64,000 nucleotides of DNA from Gemella massiliensis (GTDB lineage Bacteria > Bacillota > Bacilli > Staphylococcales > Gemellaceae). The notes under the pieces are model-generated. The model was not told the DNA's origin. It searched no databases and saw only the letters and a program-made list of their open reading frames with translations. The translations under genes and the position numbers were made by a program. Positions 8,755 through 16,801 of this stretch are shown one piece after another; position 1 is the first letter of the stretch, and the number at the start of each line of letters is the position of its first letter. Location: assembly GCF_900120125.1 (NCBI RefSeq), contig NZ_LT635544.1, forward strand, positions 1-64,000, in the 5' to 3' direction.

Positions 8755-9087
8755 ATGAAAAAAGAATATAGAATAAAAAAGAGTAGTGATTTTGATAGTA
8801 TTATAAGAAAAAAAAAATCTTTCGCCAATAGGCAGTTTGTTATTTATTTTAAAGAAAACGAATTAGATCATATGCGTTTAGGTATATCTGTAAGTAAAAA
8901 GTTAGGAAAAGCATATAAGAGAAATAAATTAAAACGCTATGTAAGAGAATGTTTTAAAATAAGAAAAGATTTTATTAAAAATTATGATGTAATTATTATA
9001 GTAAGGAAAGGTGCGGTAGATTTATCGTTTGAAGATTTCGATAAATCTATAAATCATGTACTGAAAGGTTGTAAATTATTAAGATAA
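8755..9087 (+). CDS. rnpA: Ribonuclease P protein component
   Basis: Basic protein cofactor of RNase P, which cleaves the 5' leader from tRNA precursors. The 110 residues are the usual length. The signature region RNKLKRYVRE (about 62-71) corresponds to the family RNR motif, and the start KKEYRIKKSSDF is typical. A purine-rich AGGTGAGAAAGG precedes the ATG. jag follows after 13 bases. yidC, commonly found between rnpA and jag in Firmicutes, is missing. The spacer to rpmH carries a hairpin element that may separate expression of the two genes. Confidence 0.95.
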   Translation: MKKEYRIKKSSDFDSIIRKKKSFANRQFVIYFKENELDHMRLGISVSKKLGKAYKRNKLKRYVRECFKIRKDFIKNYDVIIIVRKGAVDLSFEDFDKSINHVLKGCKLLR

Positions 9088-9100
9088 AGAGGAGTTAAAA

Positions 9101-9883
9101 ATGGAAAAAGAATATATATACGAAGAAAAAACAGTTGATGAAGCCATAAAAAAAGGCTTGGCTGAATTAAATTTAGTTGAAGATAAGGTAAAGATAGAAG
9201 TAATTGAAGGTGGAGCAAACGGTATTTTTGGTTTATTCAAAAAAAATGCCAAGGTAAAACTTACACCGTTAGAATTGGAAAACGCTGATGTTTTAGAAAA
9301 AACAACAGAAAAAATAAAAGAGAAAGAAAATGTTGAAAAAGAAAATATTGAAATAGAAGAAAAAGAAGAAGAAAAAATCTTAAGAGAAGAAAAAACGGAA
9401 AAAAAAGAAAAAAGAGAAGATTATATAATAAAAAACAAAGAAAAAATTGTAAATTATCTTACAAACATAGTTAAAGCAATGGGATACCCTGATGTAAATG
9501 TAGATTTTAAAGAAGAAGGGAACAGACATTTTACTTTAAATATAAAAACAGAAGAAAATACGAGTTTAATTATAGGAAAACGTGGTGCTACTCTAAATAG
9601 TTTACAATTTTTAGTAAATAATTACGCAAAAAAATTCAGTTCACATTTCTTTAGAATAACGGTTGATTGTGATGATTATCGTAAAACTCGCCAAAAAACA
9701 TTGGAAGAATTGGCATTAAATTTGGCGAAAAAATCTAAGAAAACGGGGAGACCTGTAGAATTAGAGCCGATGACAAGTGTTGAACGTAAAATTATTCATA
9801 ACGCCTTAACCGGCATAAAAAATGTAGAAACGGAATCACGAGGAGAAGAACCTTTTAGATATTTGGTTATTACAGCTAGATAG
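9101..9883 (+). CDS. jag: Jag/KhpB RNA-binding protein
   Basis: RNA-binding protein, also called KhpB/EloR, that influences cell elongation and cell-wall synthesis in streptococci, probably by binding transcripts with KhpA. It has 260 residues: a Jag-N domain (1-53, with the NGIFGLF motif), a highly charged Lys/Glu linker (about 60-110), a KH domain with IIGKRGATLN around residue 160, and a C-terminal R3H domain containing RKTRQKTLEELA and ending in FRYLVITAR. GAGG precedes the ATG. It is the last gene of the rnpA-jag pair and is followed closely by an orphan receiver-domain gene. Confidence 0.93.
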   Translation: MEKEYIYEEKTVDEAIKKGLAELNLVEDKVKIEVIEGGANGIFGLFKKNAKVKLTPLELENADVLEKTTEKIKEKENVEKENIEIEEKEEEKILREEKTEKKEKREDYIIKNKEKIVNYLTNIVKAMGYPDVNVDFKEEGNRHFTLNIKTEENTSLIIGKRGATLNSLQFLVNNYAKKFSSHFFRITVDCDDYRKTRQKTLEELALNLAKKSKKTGRPVELEPMTSVERKIIHNALTGIKNVETESRGEEPFRYLVITAR

Positions 9884-9901
9884 GAGTAAAACAGAAAACA
9901 G

Positions 9902-10270
9902 ATGGCAAAAATATTGATTGTTGATGATAGTGCATATTATCGCAAACGTGGTGCAGAAATAGCAAAGATGGCAGGTTTTGAGTGTTATTTTGCTAAAAAC
10001 GGCAAAGAGGCTATAGAAATGTTTTCTAAAGTAAAACCGGATGTAGTTACGATGGATATTTGTATGCCGGTATTGGATGGATTAGAAGCAACACGTATTA
10101 TCCATGATTTATATCCTACAAAAGCGAAAATATTGATTTGTAGCAGCGTAGGTCATGTTCCTACATATAAAAGACAGGCTTTTAATAATGGAGCAGTCGG
10201 AGTTTTATCTAAGGAATATGATATTGATGATTTGGAAGATGCGTTATCAGAAATAGAGTTATTAAAATAA
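9902..10270 (+). CDS. Stand-alone CheY-like receiver protein
   Basis: A 122-residue protein made only of a response-regulator receiver domain. The acidic pair Asp8-Asp9, the phospho-acceptor Asp52 (in VTMDICMPVLDG) and a Ser-Ser switch region (about 85-86) are present. The conserved lysine is in the sequence LSKEY rather than the usual KP. There is no output domain, so its effect must come through a protein partner. No histidine kinase or chemotaxis gene is nearby. It begins 18 bases after jag and a terminator follows it, so it is probably co-transcribed with rnpA-jag. The nearest GGAG is unusually far (about 16 bases) from the ATG, so translation may be weak. Confidence 0.85.
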   Translation: MAKILIVDDSAYYRKRGAEIAKMAGFECYFAKNGKEAIEMFSKVKPDVVTMDICMPVLDGLEATRIIHDLYPTKAKILICSSVGHVPTYKRQAFNNGAVGVLSKEYDIDDLEDALSEIELLK

Positions 10271-10280
10271 AAATTTATAC

Positions 10281-10320
10281 GGGTGGGATAAGAAGTAACG
10301 TTCTATCCTGCCTTTCTTTT
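10281..10320 (+). terminator. Terminator after the CheY-like gene
   Basis: A stem with arms GGGTGGGATAAGAA and TTCTATCCTGCC around a short loop, followed by TTTCTTTT. It separates the jag/receiver unit from mnmE, which begins 80 bases further on. Confidence 0.75.
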
Positions 10321-10399
10321 CGAGTGGATAAGCAAATAAATTAAATATTTATAATATTATCGTTATAATAAGAAAGAAGAAAAAATAAGGAGTGATACA

Positions 10400-11782
10400 A
10401 TGGCGGAAACAATTTGTGCAATTTCGACCGCATTAGGAGAAGGTGCTATTGGTATTGTTAGATTAAGCGGAGATAAAGCGTTTGAAATAGCGGATAAATT
10501 TATAAAACTACCGAGAGAAAAAACTATTCAAGAAGTTTCAACACACACTATAAACTATGGTCATGTTATAGATCCTAAAACAAAAGAAAAAATAGAAGAA
10601 GTAATGGTTGTGAAAATGAAAGCTCCTCGCACTTTTACGACAGAAGATGTTGTAGAAATTAATTGTCACGGCGGTATTATTACAATACAGCGTATACTGG
10701 GATTATGTCTGGAATGTGGAGCAAGATTGGCTGAACCGGGGGAATTTACAAAAAGAGCTTTTTTAAATGGACGTATAGATTTAACGCAAGCTGAGGCAAT
10801 AATAGATTTTATTAAAAGTAAAACAGAAGAAGCCGGTATGATTGCTAATAATCAAATGCAAGGGCGTTTATCAAATTTAATAAAAAAATTGAGAGCGGAT
10901 ATTTTGGATATATTGGCAGTAGTTGAAGTGAATATAGATTATCCTGAATATGATGATTTAGAGATAGAAACTACACAAACGATATTGGAAAAGTCAACAG
11001 CAATTAAAGTTCGTTTGGAAAAATTGTTAGAAACATCAAAACAAGGAAAAATTATAAAAGATGGAATAAATACCGCAATAATAGGTAGACCGAACGTAGG
11101 AAAAAGTTCTTTACTTAATAATTTATTACAGGAAAATAAAGCTATTGTTACTGATATAGCGGGGACAACACGAGATATACTCGAGGAGTATGTTAATATA
11201 AAAGGAGTTCCGATAAAATTGATTGATACGGCAGGTATCCGGGAAACAGATGATGTCGTAGAAAAAATAGGTGTAAAACGAAGCAGAGAAGCGTTAGAAA
11301 AAGCGGATTTAGTATTATTTTTACTTAACAGCAACGAAGACCTAACAACTGAAGATATAGAATTATTAAAATTGACAGAAAAGAAAAAAACCATAATTAT
11401 TTTAAATAAACTTGATTTAGAAACAAAAATTGACGTAGAAGAAGTGAAAAAATTATCGTACAACCACCCTATTATTGAAACTTCTATGACAACATATAGA
11501 GGAATAGAACTGCTTGAAAAAAATATTAAAGATATGTTTTTTAACGGCACAACAAAGCCGAAAGATGCCACCTATTTATCTAATACACGTCAAATAAATT
11601 TAATAAAAAAAGCGTTAGCCAGTTTAAATGAGGCGATCAGTGCAGCAAGCTCGGGACTTGAAGTTGATATGGTATTAATAGATTATACGGCTACATTCAA
11701 TTTATTAGGTGAAGTTATAGGGGAAAATTCTGGTGATGAATTAATTAACGAACTGTTCAGTCGATTTTGTTTGGGAAAATAA
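10400..11782 (+). CDS. mnmE: tRNA modification GTPase MnmE (TrmE)
   Basis: GTPase that with MnmG installs the 5-carboxymethylaminomethyl (or aminomethyl) group on U34 of certain tRNAs. The 460 residues include an N-terminal folate-binding domain (1-120), a helical domain, and an inserted G domain with [21 protein letters not shown] and NKLDL motifs (about 225-345). The protein ends with the catalytic Cys motif FCLGK (Cys457). AAGGAG precedes the ATG. mnmG and rsmG, which often follow, are not here. exoA follows 42 bases downstream. A product of the downstream MnmEG branch, mnm5s2U, needs MnmM, which is encoded at 56959-57516. Confidence 0.96.
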   Translation: MAETICAISTALGEGAIGIVRLSGDKAFEIADKFIKLPREKTIQEVSTHTINYGHVIDPKTKEKIEEVMVVKMKAPRTFTTEDVVEINCHGGIITIQRILGLCLECGARLAEPGEFTKRAFLNGRIDLTQAEAIIDFIKSKTEEAGMIANNQMQGRLSNLIKKLRADILDILAVVEVNIDYPEYDDLEIETTQTILEKSTAIKVRLEKLLETSKQGKIIKDGINTAIIGRPNVGKSSLLNNLLQENKAIVTDIAGTTRDILEEYVNIKGVPIKLIDTAGIRETDDVVEKIGVKRSREALEKADLVLFLLNSNEDLTTEDIELLKLTEKKKTIIILNKLDLETKIDVEEVKKLSYNHPIIETSMTTYRGIELLEKNIKDMFFNGTTKPKDATYLSNTRQINLIKKALASLNEAISAASSGLEVDMVLIDYTATFNLLGEVIGENSGDELINELFSRFCLGK

Positions 11783-11824
11783 AAGTTTCATATGAAACAA
11801 AAAAAAAGAAAGAGAGAATGATTA

Positions 11825-12589
11825 ATGAAATGTATTAGTTTTAATGTTAATGGATTGCGAGCAATCGTCCAGAAAAATTTTGAAGAAAATTTTAAAAAGT
11901 TGGATGCAGATTTTTTCTGTTTACAAGAAACAAAAATGCAAGAAGGACAATTAAATTTAGAGTTTGACGGCTATTATAGTTATTTTAACTATGCAGAAAG
12001 AAAAGGATATTCAGGAACGGCTATTTACACGAAACATAAACCTTTAAGGGTGACCTATGGGTTAGGTATTGATGAACACGATACGGAAGGACGGGTTATT
12101 ACGCTGGAATATGAAAAATTTTTCTTTGTTACGGTTTATACACCTAATTCAGGTAGTGAACTGAAGCGCCTTAATTATCGTATGGAATGGGAAAAAGATT
12201 TCAAAGATTATTTAATTAAGTTAAATACTAAAAAAGGTGTAGTGGTTTGTGGAGATTTAAATGTAGCGCATACAGAAATAGATTTAAAAAATCCAAAGTC
12301 TAATACAAAAAATGCAGGTTTTACACAAGAAGAACGTGGGAAATTTACAGAATTGTTAAATGCAGGCTTTATTGACACATTCAGATATTTTTATCCAAAT
12401 TTAACAGGAGTATATTCATGGTGGAGTTATCGTTTTAATGCACGTAAAAATAATGCCGGGTGGAGAATTGATTATTTTCTTATCAGTAGAGAAATAGAAT
12501 GTTATTTAGAATCTGCAAAAATTCATAACGATATATTTGGAAGTGATCATTGCCCTGTGGAATTAATTTTGAAAGAGGAAATATTGTAG
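11825..12589 (+). CDS. exoA: Exodeoxyribonuclease III (AP endonuclease)
   Basis: Mg2+-dependent exonuclease and apurinic/apyrimidinic endonuclease of base excision repair. The 254 residues carry all family motifs: NVNGLRA (7-13), LQETKM with the metal-binding Glu, GDLNVAHTEIDL, WWSYRFNARKNNAGWRIDYF, and the catalytic SDHCPV near the C-terminus. It starts 42 bases after mnmE, and an acetyltransferase gene starts 2 bases after its stop, so the three may form one transcript. The ATG follows a purine-rich AAAGAGAG region. Confidence 0.93.
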   Translation: MKCISFNVNGLRAIVQKNFEENFKKLDADFFCLQETKMQEGQLNLEFDGYYSYFNYAERKGYSGTAIYTKHKPLRVTYGLGIDEHDTEGRVITLEYEKFFFVTVYTPNSGSELKRLNYRMEWEKDFKDYLIKLNTKKGVVVCGDLNVAHTEIDLKNPKSNTKNAGFTQEERGKFTELLNAGFIDTFRYFYPNLTGVYSWWSYRFNARKNNAGWRIDYFLISREIECYLESAKIHNDIFGSDHCPVELILKEEIL

Positions 12590-12591
12590 TT

Positions 12592-13119
12592 ATGTTGAGA
12601 AAAACCAAGTATAGCGATTTAGAAATAGTGGAGAAAATACTGGAAGACGGTAAAAAATTTCTAAAGGAGCAGAATATTAATCAATGGCAACACGGCTCTT
12701 TATCTATTGAAGATATTAAAAATGATATAAAAGAAAAAACAGCCTTTGTTTATGAATTAGAAAATAAAGTTGTAGCAACGTTAAAATTAGCAAATTATGA
12801 TTTTGATTATGAAAAATCAACGCTTTGGTCAACATCTGAAAAGTATCTTGCACTCCATAGATTAGCAGTATTAAAATCTGCTCGTAAAAAAGGTGTTGCT
12901 AAACAAATTTTGTTTTCAATTATAGAATATGCTAAAAATAATAATATCAAAAGTATCAAAGTGGATACTCATAAAGATAATATTATAATGAGAAGATTTT
13001 TAACAAATTTTGGATTTAGAGAACTAGGAGAAATAACACTTTCAATAAAAAATAATTTAGATGATAAAAAAAGAATAGCCTATGAATTTAAGATAGAAAA
13101 AGCAATAATCAACTTATAA
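12592..13119 (+). CDS. GNAT family N-acetyltransferase
   Basis: A predicted acetyl-CoA-dependent acetyltransferase of about 175 residues. The frame contains a typical GNAT core: the segment around LHRLAVLKSARKKGVAKQIL fits motif A (the acetyl-CoA loop Q/RxxGxG/A appears as RKKGVA), followed by IKVDTHKDNIIMRRFLTNFGF, the usual motif B. I start it at the ATG at 12592, just after the exoA stop, because the first 14 codons of the longer frame (12550) lie wholly within exoA. The substrate is unknown. GAGGA lies about 13 bases upstream. Confidence 0.75.
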   Translation: MLRKTKYSDLEIVEKILEDGKKFLKEQNINQWQHGSLSIEDIKNDIKEKTAFVYELENKVVATLKLANYDFDYEKSTLWSTSEKYLALHRLAVLKSARKKGVAKQILFSIIEYAKNNNIKSIKVDTHKDNIIMRRFLTNFGFRELGEITLSIKNNLDDKKRIAYEFKIEKAIINL

Positions 13120-13330
13120 AAAATTATTAAGATAAATAGAAAATATAACATATTTTTTATATAATTTCTTACAAAATATTATTGCAGTTGCTTATATTCG
13201 GTGTGTTGTTAATCTGAAATTTAAATTTTTAAGTCGGCTATATTTATTTCGGGATAGAATTTTTTGAATACTTATATAAACATATAATATTAATTGTTTC
13301 ATATAAAACATATACTAAAAAACGGTAAAA

Positions 13331-13388
13331 AAACAAGAATAATAGAATTTTAAAATAAATTTAAAAAGTTATTCTTGTTTTTTATTTT
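13331..13388. terminator. Bidirectional terminator between two acetyltransferase genes
   Basis: Arms AAACAAGAATAA (13331-13342) and TTATTCTTGTTT (13369-13380) with T-runs on both sides. It can end transcription of the leftward gene at 13416-13700 and also of the rightward genes ending at 13119. The preceding stretch 13120-13330 has no gene. A short run there (TTTAAATTTTTAAGTCGG, near 13220) resembles the tail of the dispersed hairpin repeat. Confidence 0.7.
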
Positions 13389-13415
13389 TTTAAAAATTTT
13401 AAAATATAGAAAAAA

Positions 13416-13700
13416 TTATTTTTTTTCTGCATTTATAAAATCGTAAGAAGAATCTTCTGAAAATTTTTTAACAACGTAAGAACAAGTCGGTTTAATTTTT
13501 TTGTTTTGTGTTGAAATATCAGCAACCAAGGTGTCAAGTAGTTTTTTTGCAACACCTTGTCCACGTAAAGAGGAATCAACAAAAGTATGATCAGCTATAA
13601 CTATATTAGGATCGTTAGTCTGTTTATAAGTAATTTCGGCAATAACACGACCGTTTTCGTCGTATTTAACAAAACCGTTCTCTGTTTTAATAAATTCCAT
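13416..13700 (-). CDS. Small GNAT-like N-acetyltransferase (YjdJ type)
   Basis: A 94-residue protein of the short Gcn5-related family. It has ENGFVKYDENGRVIAEITY at the start, then a compact acetyl-CoA motif DSSLRGQGVAKKLLDTL (about 42-58), and a C-terminal KIKPTCSYVVKKF. These short proteins bind acetyl-CoA, but their substrates are mostly unknown. GGAGG precedes the ATG. The gene stands alone and divergent from the metY T-box region. High confidence in the family, none in the substrate. Confidence 0.85.
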   Translation of the reverse strand: MEFIKTENGFVKYDENGRVIAEITYKQTNDPNIVIADHTFVDSSLRGQGVAKKLLDTLVADISTQNKKIKPTCSYVVKKFSEDSSYDFINAEKK

Positions 13701-13982
13701 AAAAAACCTCCTAAAAATTAATAAATAGTAATAATTTGTTATTTCTTTAAAACCTTTGATAATGTAATTATAACATAAAAACGTTTTAGATACTATTTTT
13801 TAGATTAATTTTATTATATTATTAAGGAATTAAAATTTAATAAAATTTTTATTAATAAATAAATGATTTTATTAAGAAAATATATTTTATAATAAATATT
13901 TAGATAAATTATTATCGTAAAAGTTATAAATAAAAATCCACCTTACAGCAAGAAGGTTTCAAAAAAATTTTAAAAAAAGGTG

Positions 13983-14011
13983 TTGACAAAAATAATAAAC
14001 AGATGTACAAT
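13983..14011 (+). promoter_or_regulatory. Promoter of the metY T-box transcript
   Basis: TTGACA (13983-13988), 17-base spacer and TACAAT (14006-14011). The transcript would start near 14018, just before the T-box leader. Upstream of it (13701-13982) the sequence is AT-rich with nothing else recognisable. Confidence 0.85.
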
Positions 14012-14023
14012 TAGTTTAAATTT

Positions 14024-14292
14024 AATAATGGACGTTGAGAGGATAAGTAAATTAATAGCGTAGCTAAAACAGAGAGTTTTCGGTTGGTGTGAGAAAACGT
14101 GGTGAAGGTTAATTGAAAATGGTCTTTTAGTTATCGTTATCTAATAGGTAATGACGGAAAGTGGCACGTTAAAGCACGCAGTATGATGGTACTGAATAAG
14201 GTATTAATCGCAAGGTTAATATAAATCGAAGTGGTAACGCGAATTAACAGTTCGCCTTCGTTGTCTTAGGGCAATGAGGGCGATTTTTTATT
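14024..14292 (+). promoter_or_regulatory. T-box riboswitch, methionine-specific
   Basis: A leader of about 270 bases with the T-box sequence AAGTGGTAACGCG (14229-14241), followed by a terminator hairpin (CGCCTTCG...GGGCG, then TTTTTT, 14253-14287). The Stem I landmarks are present (CAGAGAG, GGTGTGAGAAAACGTGGTGAAGG). The specifier position in GAAAATGGTC reads ATG (14119-14121), a methionine codon. The T-box bulge TGGT would pair with the ACCA end of a tRNA with discriminator A, as in tRNA-Met. Uncharged tRNA-Met should therefore allow metY expression when methionine is scarce. Confidence 0.9.
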
Positions 14293-14345
14293 TATCTTAA
14301 AACGTCTATTATTAAGGTAAATGAACTTGAAAAGGAGGAATAATT

Positions 14346-15623
14346 ATGACAAGAAAATTTAGTTTTGAAACATTACAATTACATGCAGGGCAAACGGTTG
14401 GGGACACAAAATCGCGAGCAGTTCCTATTTATCAAACAACATCATACGTATTCGACGATACGCAAGACGCAGAAGATTCGTTTGCATTACGAAAAAATGG
14501 AAATATTTATACAAGAATAACTAACCCTACTACGGCAGTTTTTGAGGAACGTGTTAATGCGTTAGAAGGGGGAGTTGGGGCGTTGGCGACTGCTTCGGGA
14601 ATGGCTGCATTAACATATGTATTTTTAACTTTGGCACATGCCGGGCATCATATTGTGTCATCAAAAAATGTCTACGGCGGAACGTATAATTTATTAAAAT
14701 TGACTTTGCCTCGTTATGGTGTAAATGCTACCTTTGTTGATCCTGATAATTTTGAAGAAATAGAACAAGCTATTACAGATGATACACGTGCATTGTTTGT
14801 CGAAACATTGGGAAATCCGTTAGCTAATATTGCGGATTTGGAAAAATGGGCGGAAATAGCACATCGTCATAATATTCCTCTTGTAGTAGATAATACATTT
14901 GCTACACCTTACTTAATTAATGTATTTAGTCATGGAGCGGATATAGTTGTTCACTCTGCAACTAAATTTATTGGTGGACACGGCACATCAATTGCCGGAG
15001 TAATTGTTGATAGCGGGAAATTTGATTGGGAAGCAAGCGGGAAATTTCCACAATTAGTAGAAGAAGATCCAAGTTATCATAATTTAAGTTATACACGTGA
15101 TGTTGGAGAGGCGGCATTTATTACAAATGTAAGAACACAACTTCTACGTGATACAGGGGCAGCAATATCACCGTTTAATTCATTTTTATTATTACAAGGT
15201 TTGGAAACATTATCACTACGTGTTGAACGTCATATAGAAAATACAGAAAAAATAGTAGATTTCTTAGTAAATCATCCGAAAGTGGCTCATGTAAATTACC
15301 CGGGATTAAAAGATAGCAAATATTATGAATTAGCTAAAAAATATTTACCAAAAGGAAGTGGTTCAATCTTTTCGTTTGATGTTGTAGGTGGAGAGAAAGC
15401 CGCACGTAAGGTAATAGACAGTTTAGAAATTTTTTCCAATTTAGCAAATGTTGCAGATGCGAAAAGTTTGGTAGTACATCCGGCTTCGACTACGCACGGT
15501 CAACTTAGTCCTGAGGAATTAGCGTATACAGGGATAACACCTACACAAATTCGTTTGTCAATCGGTTTAGAAAATAGAGATGATTTAATAGAAGATTTAC
15601 GGTTGGCATTAGAACAAATATAA
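14346..15623 (+). CDS. metY: O-acetylhomoserine sulfhydrylase
   Basis: PLP enzyme that combines O-acetylhomoserine with sulfide (or methanethiol) to make homocysteine (or methionine). The 425 residues match the MetY family rather than the shorter MetB/MetC. The PLP lysine is Lys207 in HSATKFIGGHG, and Asp182 in VVDNTF contacts the pyridine nitrogen. The N-terminal FETLQLHAGQ and SRAVPIYQTTSY are standard. AAAGGAGG precedes the ATG. The Met T-box directly upstream supports a role in methionine supply. No other methionine genes are nearby, so it may be an isolated step. Confidence 0.92.
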   Translation: MTRKFSFETLQLHAGQTVGDTKSRAVPIYQTTSYVFDDTQDAEDSFALRKNGNIYTRITNPTTAVFEERVNALEGGVGALATASGMAALTYVFLTLAHAGHHIVSSKNVYGGTYNLLKLTLPRYGVNATFVDPDNFEEIEQAITDDTRALFVETLGNPLANIADLEKWAEIAHRHNIPLVVDNTFATPYLINVFSHGADIVVHSATKFIGGHGTSIAGVIVDSGKFDWEASGKFPQLVEEDPSYHNLSYTRDVGEAAFITNVRTQLLRDTGAAISPFNSFLLLQGLETLSLRVERHIENTEKIVDFLVNHPKVAHVNYPGLKDSKYYELAKKYLPKGSGSIFSFDVVGGEKAARKVIDSLEIFSNLANVADAKSLVVHPASTTHGQLSPEELAYTGITPTQIRLSIGLENRDDLIEDLRLALEQI

Positions 15624-15656
15624 TCTTTTAGAGGTTTATGATGCTAAAGGTTAAAA

Positions 15657-15755
15657 TTTTGGTAGAATATCTTATTAACAGTAATCTAATATACTACGTC
15701 TAAGGTAGCTTAATAAAGTCGATTTCTAAAGAAATCATAAGTTTTAAGTTGTTCT
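15657..15755 (+). repeat. Dispersed hairpin-ended repeat, degenerate copy C
   Basis: A shortened, diverged relative of the elements at 8497 and 47813. It has AATCTAATATACTACGTC and GTAGCTTAATAAAGTCGATTT, then GAAATCATAAGTTTTAAGTTG. The stem is imperfect. It follows metY directly. Confidence 0.45.
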
Positions 15756-15759
15756 CCAA

Positions 15760-15825
15760 TGTGGGTCAAGAACGTAATTTATAAAGTTTGTTAAAGGAAA
15801 TTAATTCTCTCTATCTTGACCCACA
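15760..15825. repeat. 12-bp perfect inverted repeat with a 42-base loop
   Basis: Arms TGTGGGTCAAGA (15760-15771) and TCTTGACCCACA (15814-15825) flank a 42-base spacer. It is more GC-rich than its surroundings and has no T-run on the plus side, so it is not a standard terminator. It directly follows repeat copy C. It might be the remnant of a small mobile element. Confidence 0.55.
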
Positions 15826-15852
15826 AAAAATTCAATTTTCTCTTTTTAAATT

Positions 15853-15888
15853 ATAAATAGTCTCTTCGGTAACGGAGAGATTATTTAT
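15853..15888 (+). terminator. Hairpin terminator in the metY / two-component gap
   Basis: Arms ATAAATAGTCTCTTCG and CGGAGAGATTATTTAT close a four-base loop and are followed by TTTTATAAAAATA. It probably ends the metY transcript. The remaining 15889-16132 is AT-rich, with a TGGTATAAT -10 box (about 16082-16090) for the regulator that follows. Confidence 0.65.
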
Positions 15889-16132
15889 TTTATAAAAATA
15901 TATTAATTTAACAATTAATTAATTTTTTTTAATATTTTCCTGATTAACGGTTAAATTTAAGAATATAAAAATAAAAAAATAATCATTATATAAATATTTC
16001 TTCGTAGAGATAAATAATAAAAAATTAATTATATAAATAAAAAATACAATTATGGAAATATTAACTTTTGAGATTAATTTGTGGTATAATTTTGTAAAGT
16101 GATAGGTGATAAATAATAAGAGGTAAATAAAT

Positions 16133-16801
16133 ATGTATACAGTAATGATAGTGGAAGACGATGAAGTAATTTCTAACAGCATAGCACAATATTTAGAGAA
16201 ATGGAATTTTACTACTTATGAAGTAAATAACTTTGAACAGGTATTGACGGAGTTTGTTGAGAAAAAACCTGATTTGGTATTAATGGATATAAATCTTCCT
16301 TATTTTGACGGGTATTATTGGTGTGAAGAAATACGTAATATCTCTAAAGTACCGGTAATGTTTATTTCTTCTGCAAGTGACGATATGAATATTGTAATGG
16401 CTATGACAATAGGGGCAGATGATTTTATAGAAAAACCGTTTAAACTTGTTGTTCTTAAAGCAAAAATAGAAGCGCTGTTAAGAAGAGTTTATAACTTTAA
16501 TGCTAATACACAGTTAATAACCTATAAAGATGTTATTTTTGATATAAATAAAGACGAGGTTAAGTTTCAGGGAAAAACAGCACAGCTGACTAAAAATGAA
16601 AGTAGAATTTTAACCGTCTTATTAGAACATAGAGAACAAATTGTAAGTCGTGAATTGATAATGACAACACTGTGGCAGAGTGATCATTTTATTGATGAGA
16701 ATACTTTATCGGTTAATGTTAATCGTTTGCGTGCAAAGTTAAAGTCAATCGGTGTTAATGATTTAATAATGACTAAAAAAGGAAAGGGATATTTAGTTTA
16801 A
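16133..16801 (+). CDS. Response regulator, BceR/GraR-like (OmpR family)
   Basis: A 222-residue two-domain regulator. The receiver domain (1-115) has Asp52 in VLMDINLPYFDG and the conserved Lys101 in FIEKPF. The C-terminal winged-helix DNA-binding domain (about 130-222) includes LTKNESRILTVLLEH and ENTLSVNVNRLRAKL. It overlaps the kinase gene by one base and lies upstream of a BceAB-type transporter, so it most likely activates that transporter in response to antimicrobial peptides such as bacitracin. The exact inducer is unknown. A weak AAGAGGTAAA site precedes the ATG. Confidence 0.88.
   Translation: MYTVMIVEDDEVISNSIAQYLEKWNFTTYEVNNFEQVLTEFVEKKPDLVLMDINLPYFDGYYWCEEIRNISKVPVMFISSASDDMNIVMAMTIGADDFIEKPFKLVVLKAKIEALLRRVYNFNANTQLITYKDVIFDINKDEVKFQGKTAQLTKNESRILTVLLEHREQIVSRELIMTTLWQSDHFIDENTLSVNVNRLRAKLKSIGVNDLIMTKKGKGYLV

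Noticed and set aside
10939..11571. 210-codon minus-strand frame inside mnmE
   Set aside because: Antisense to a well-conserved gene, Ser/Phe-rich composition typical of a reversed AT-rich frame, and no ribosome site.
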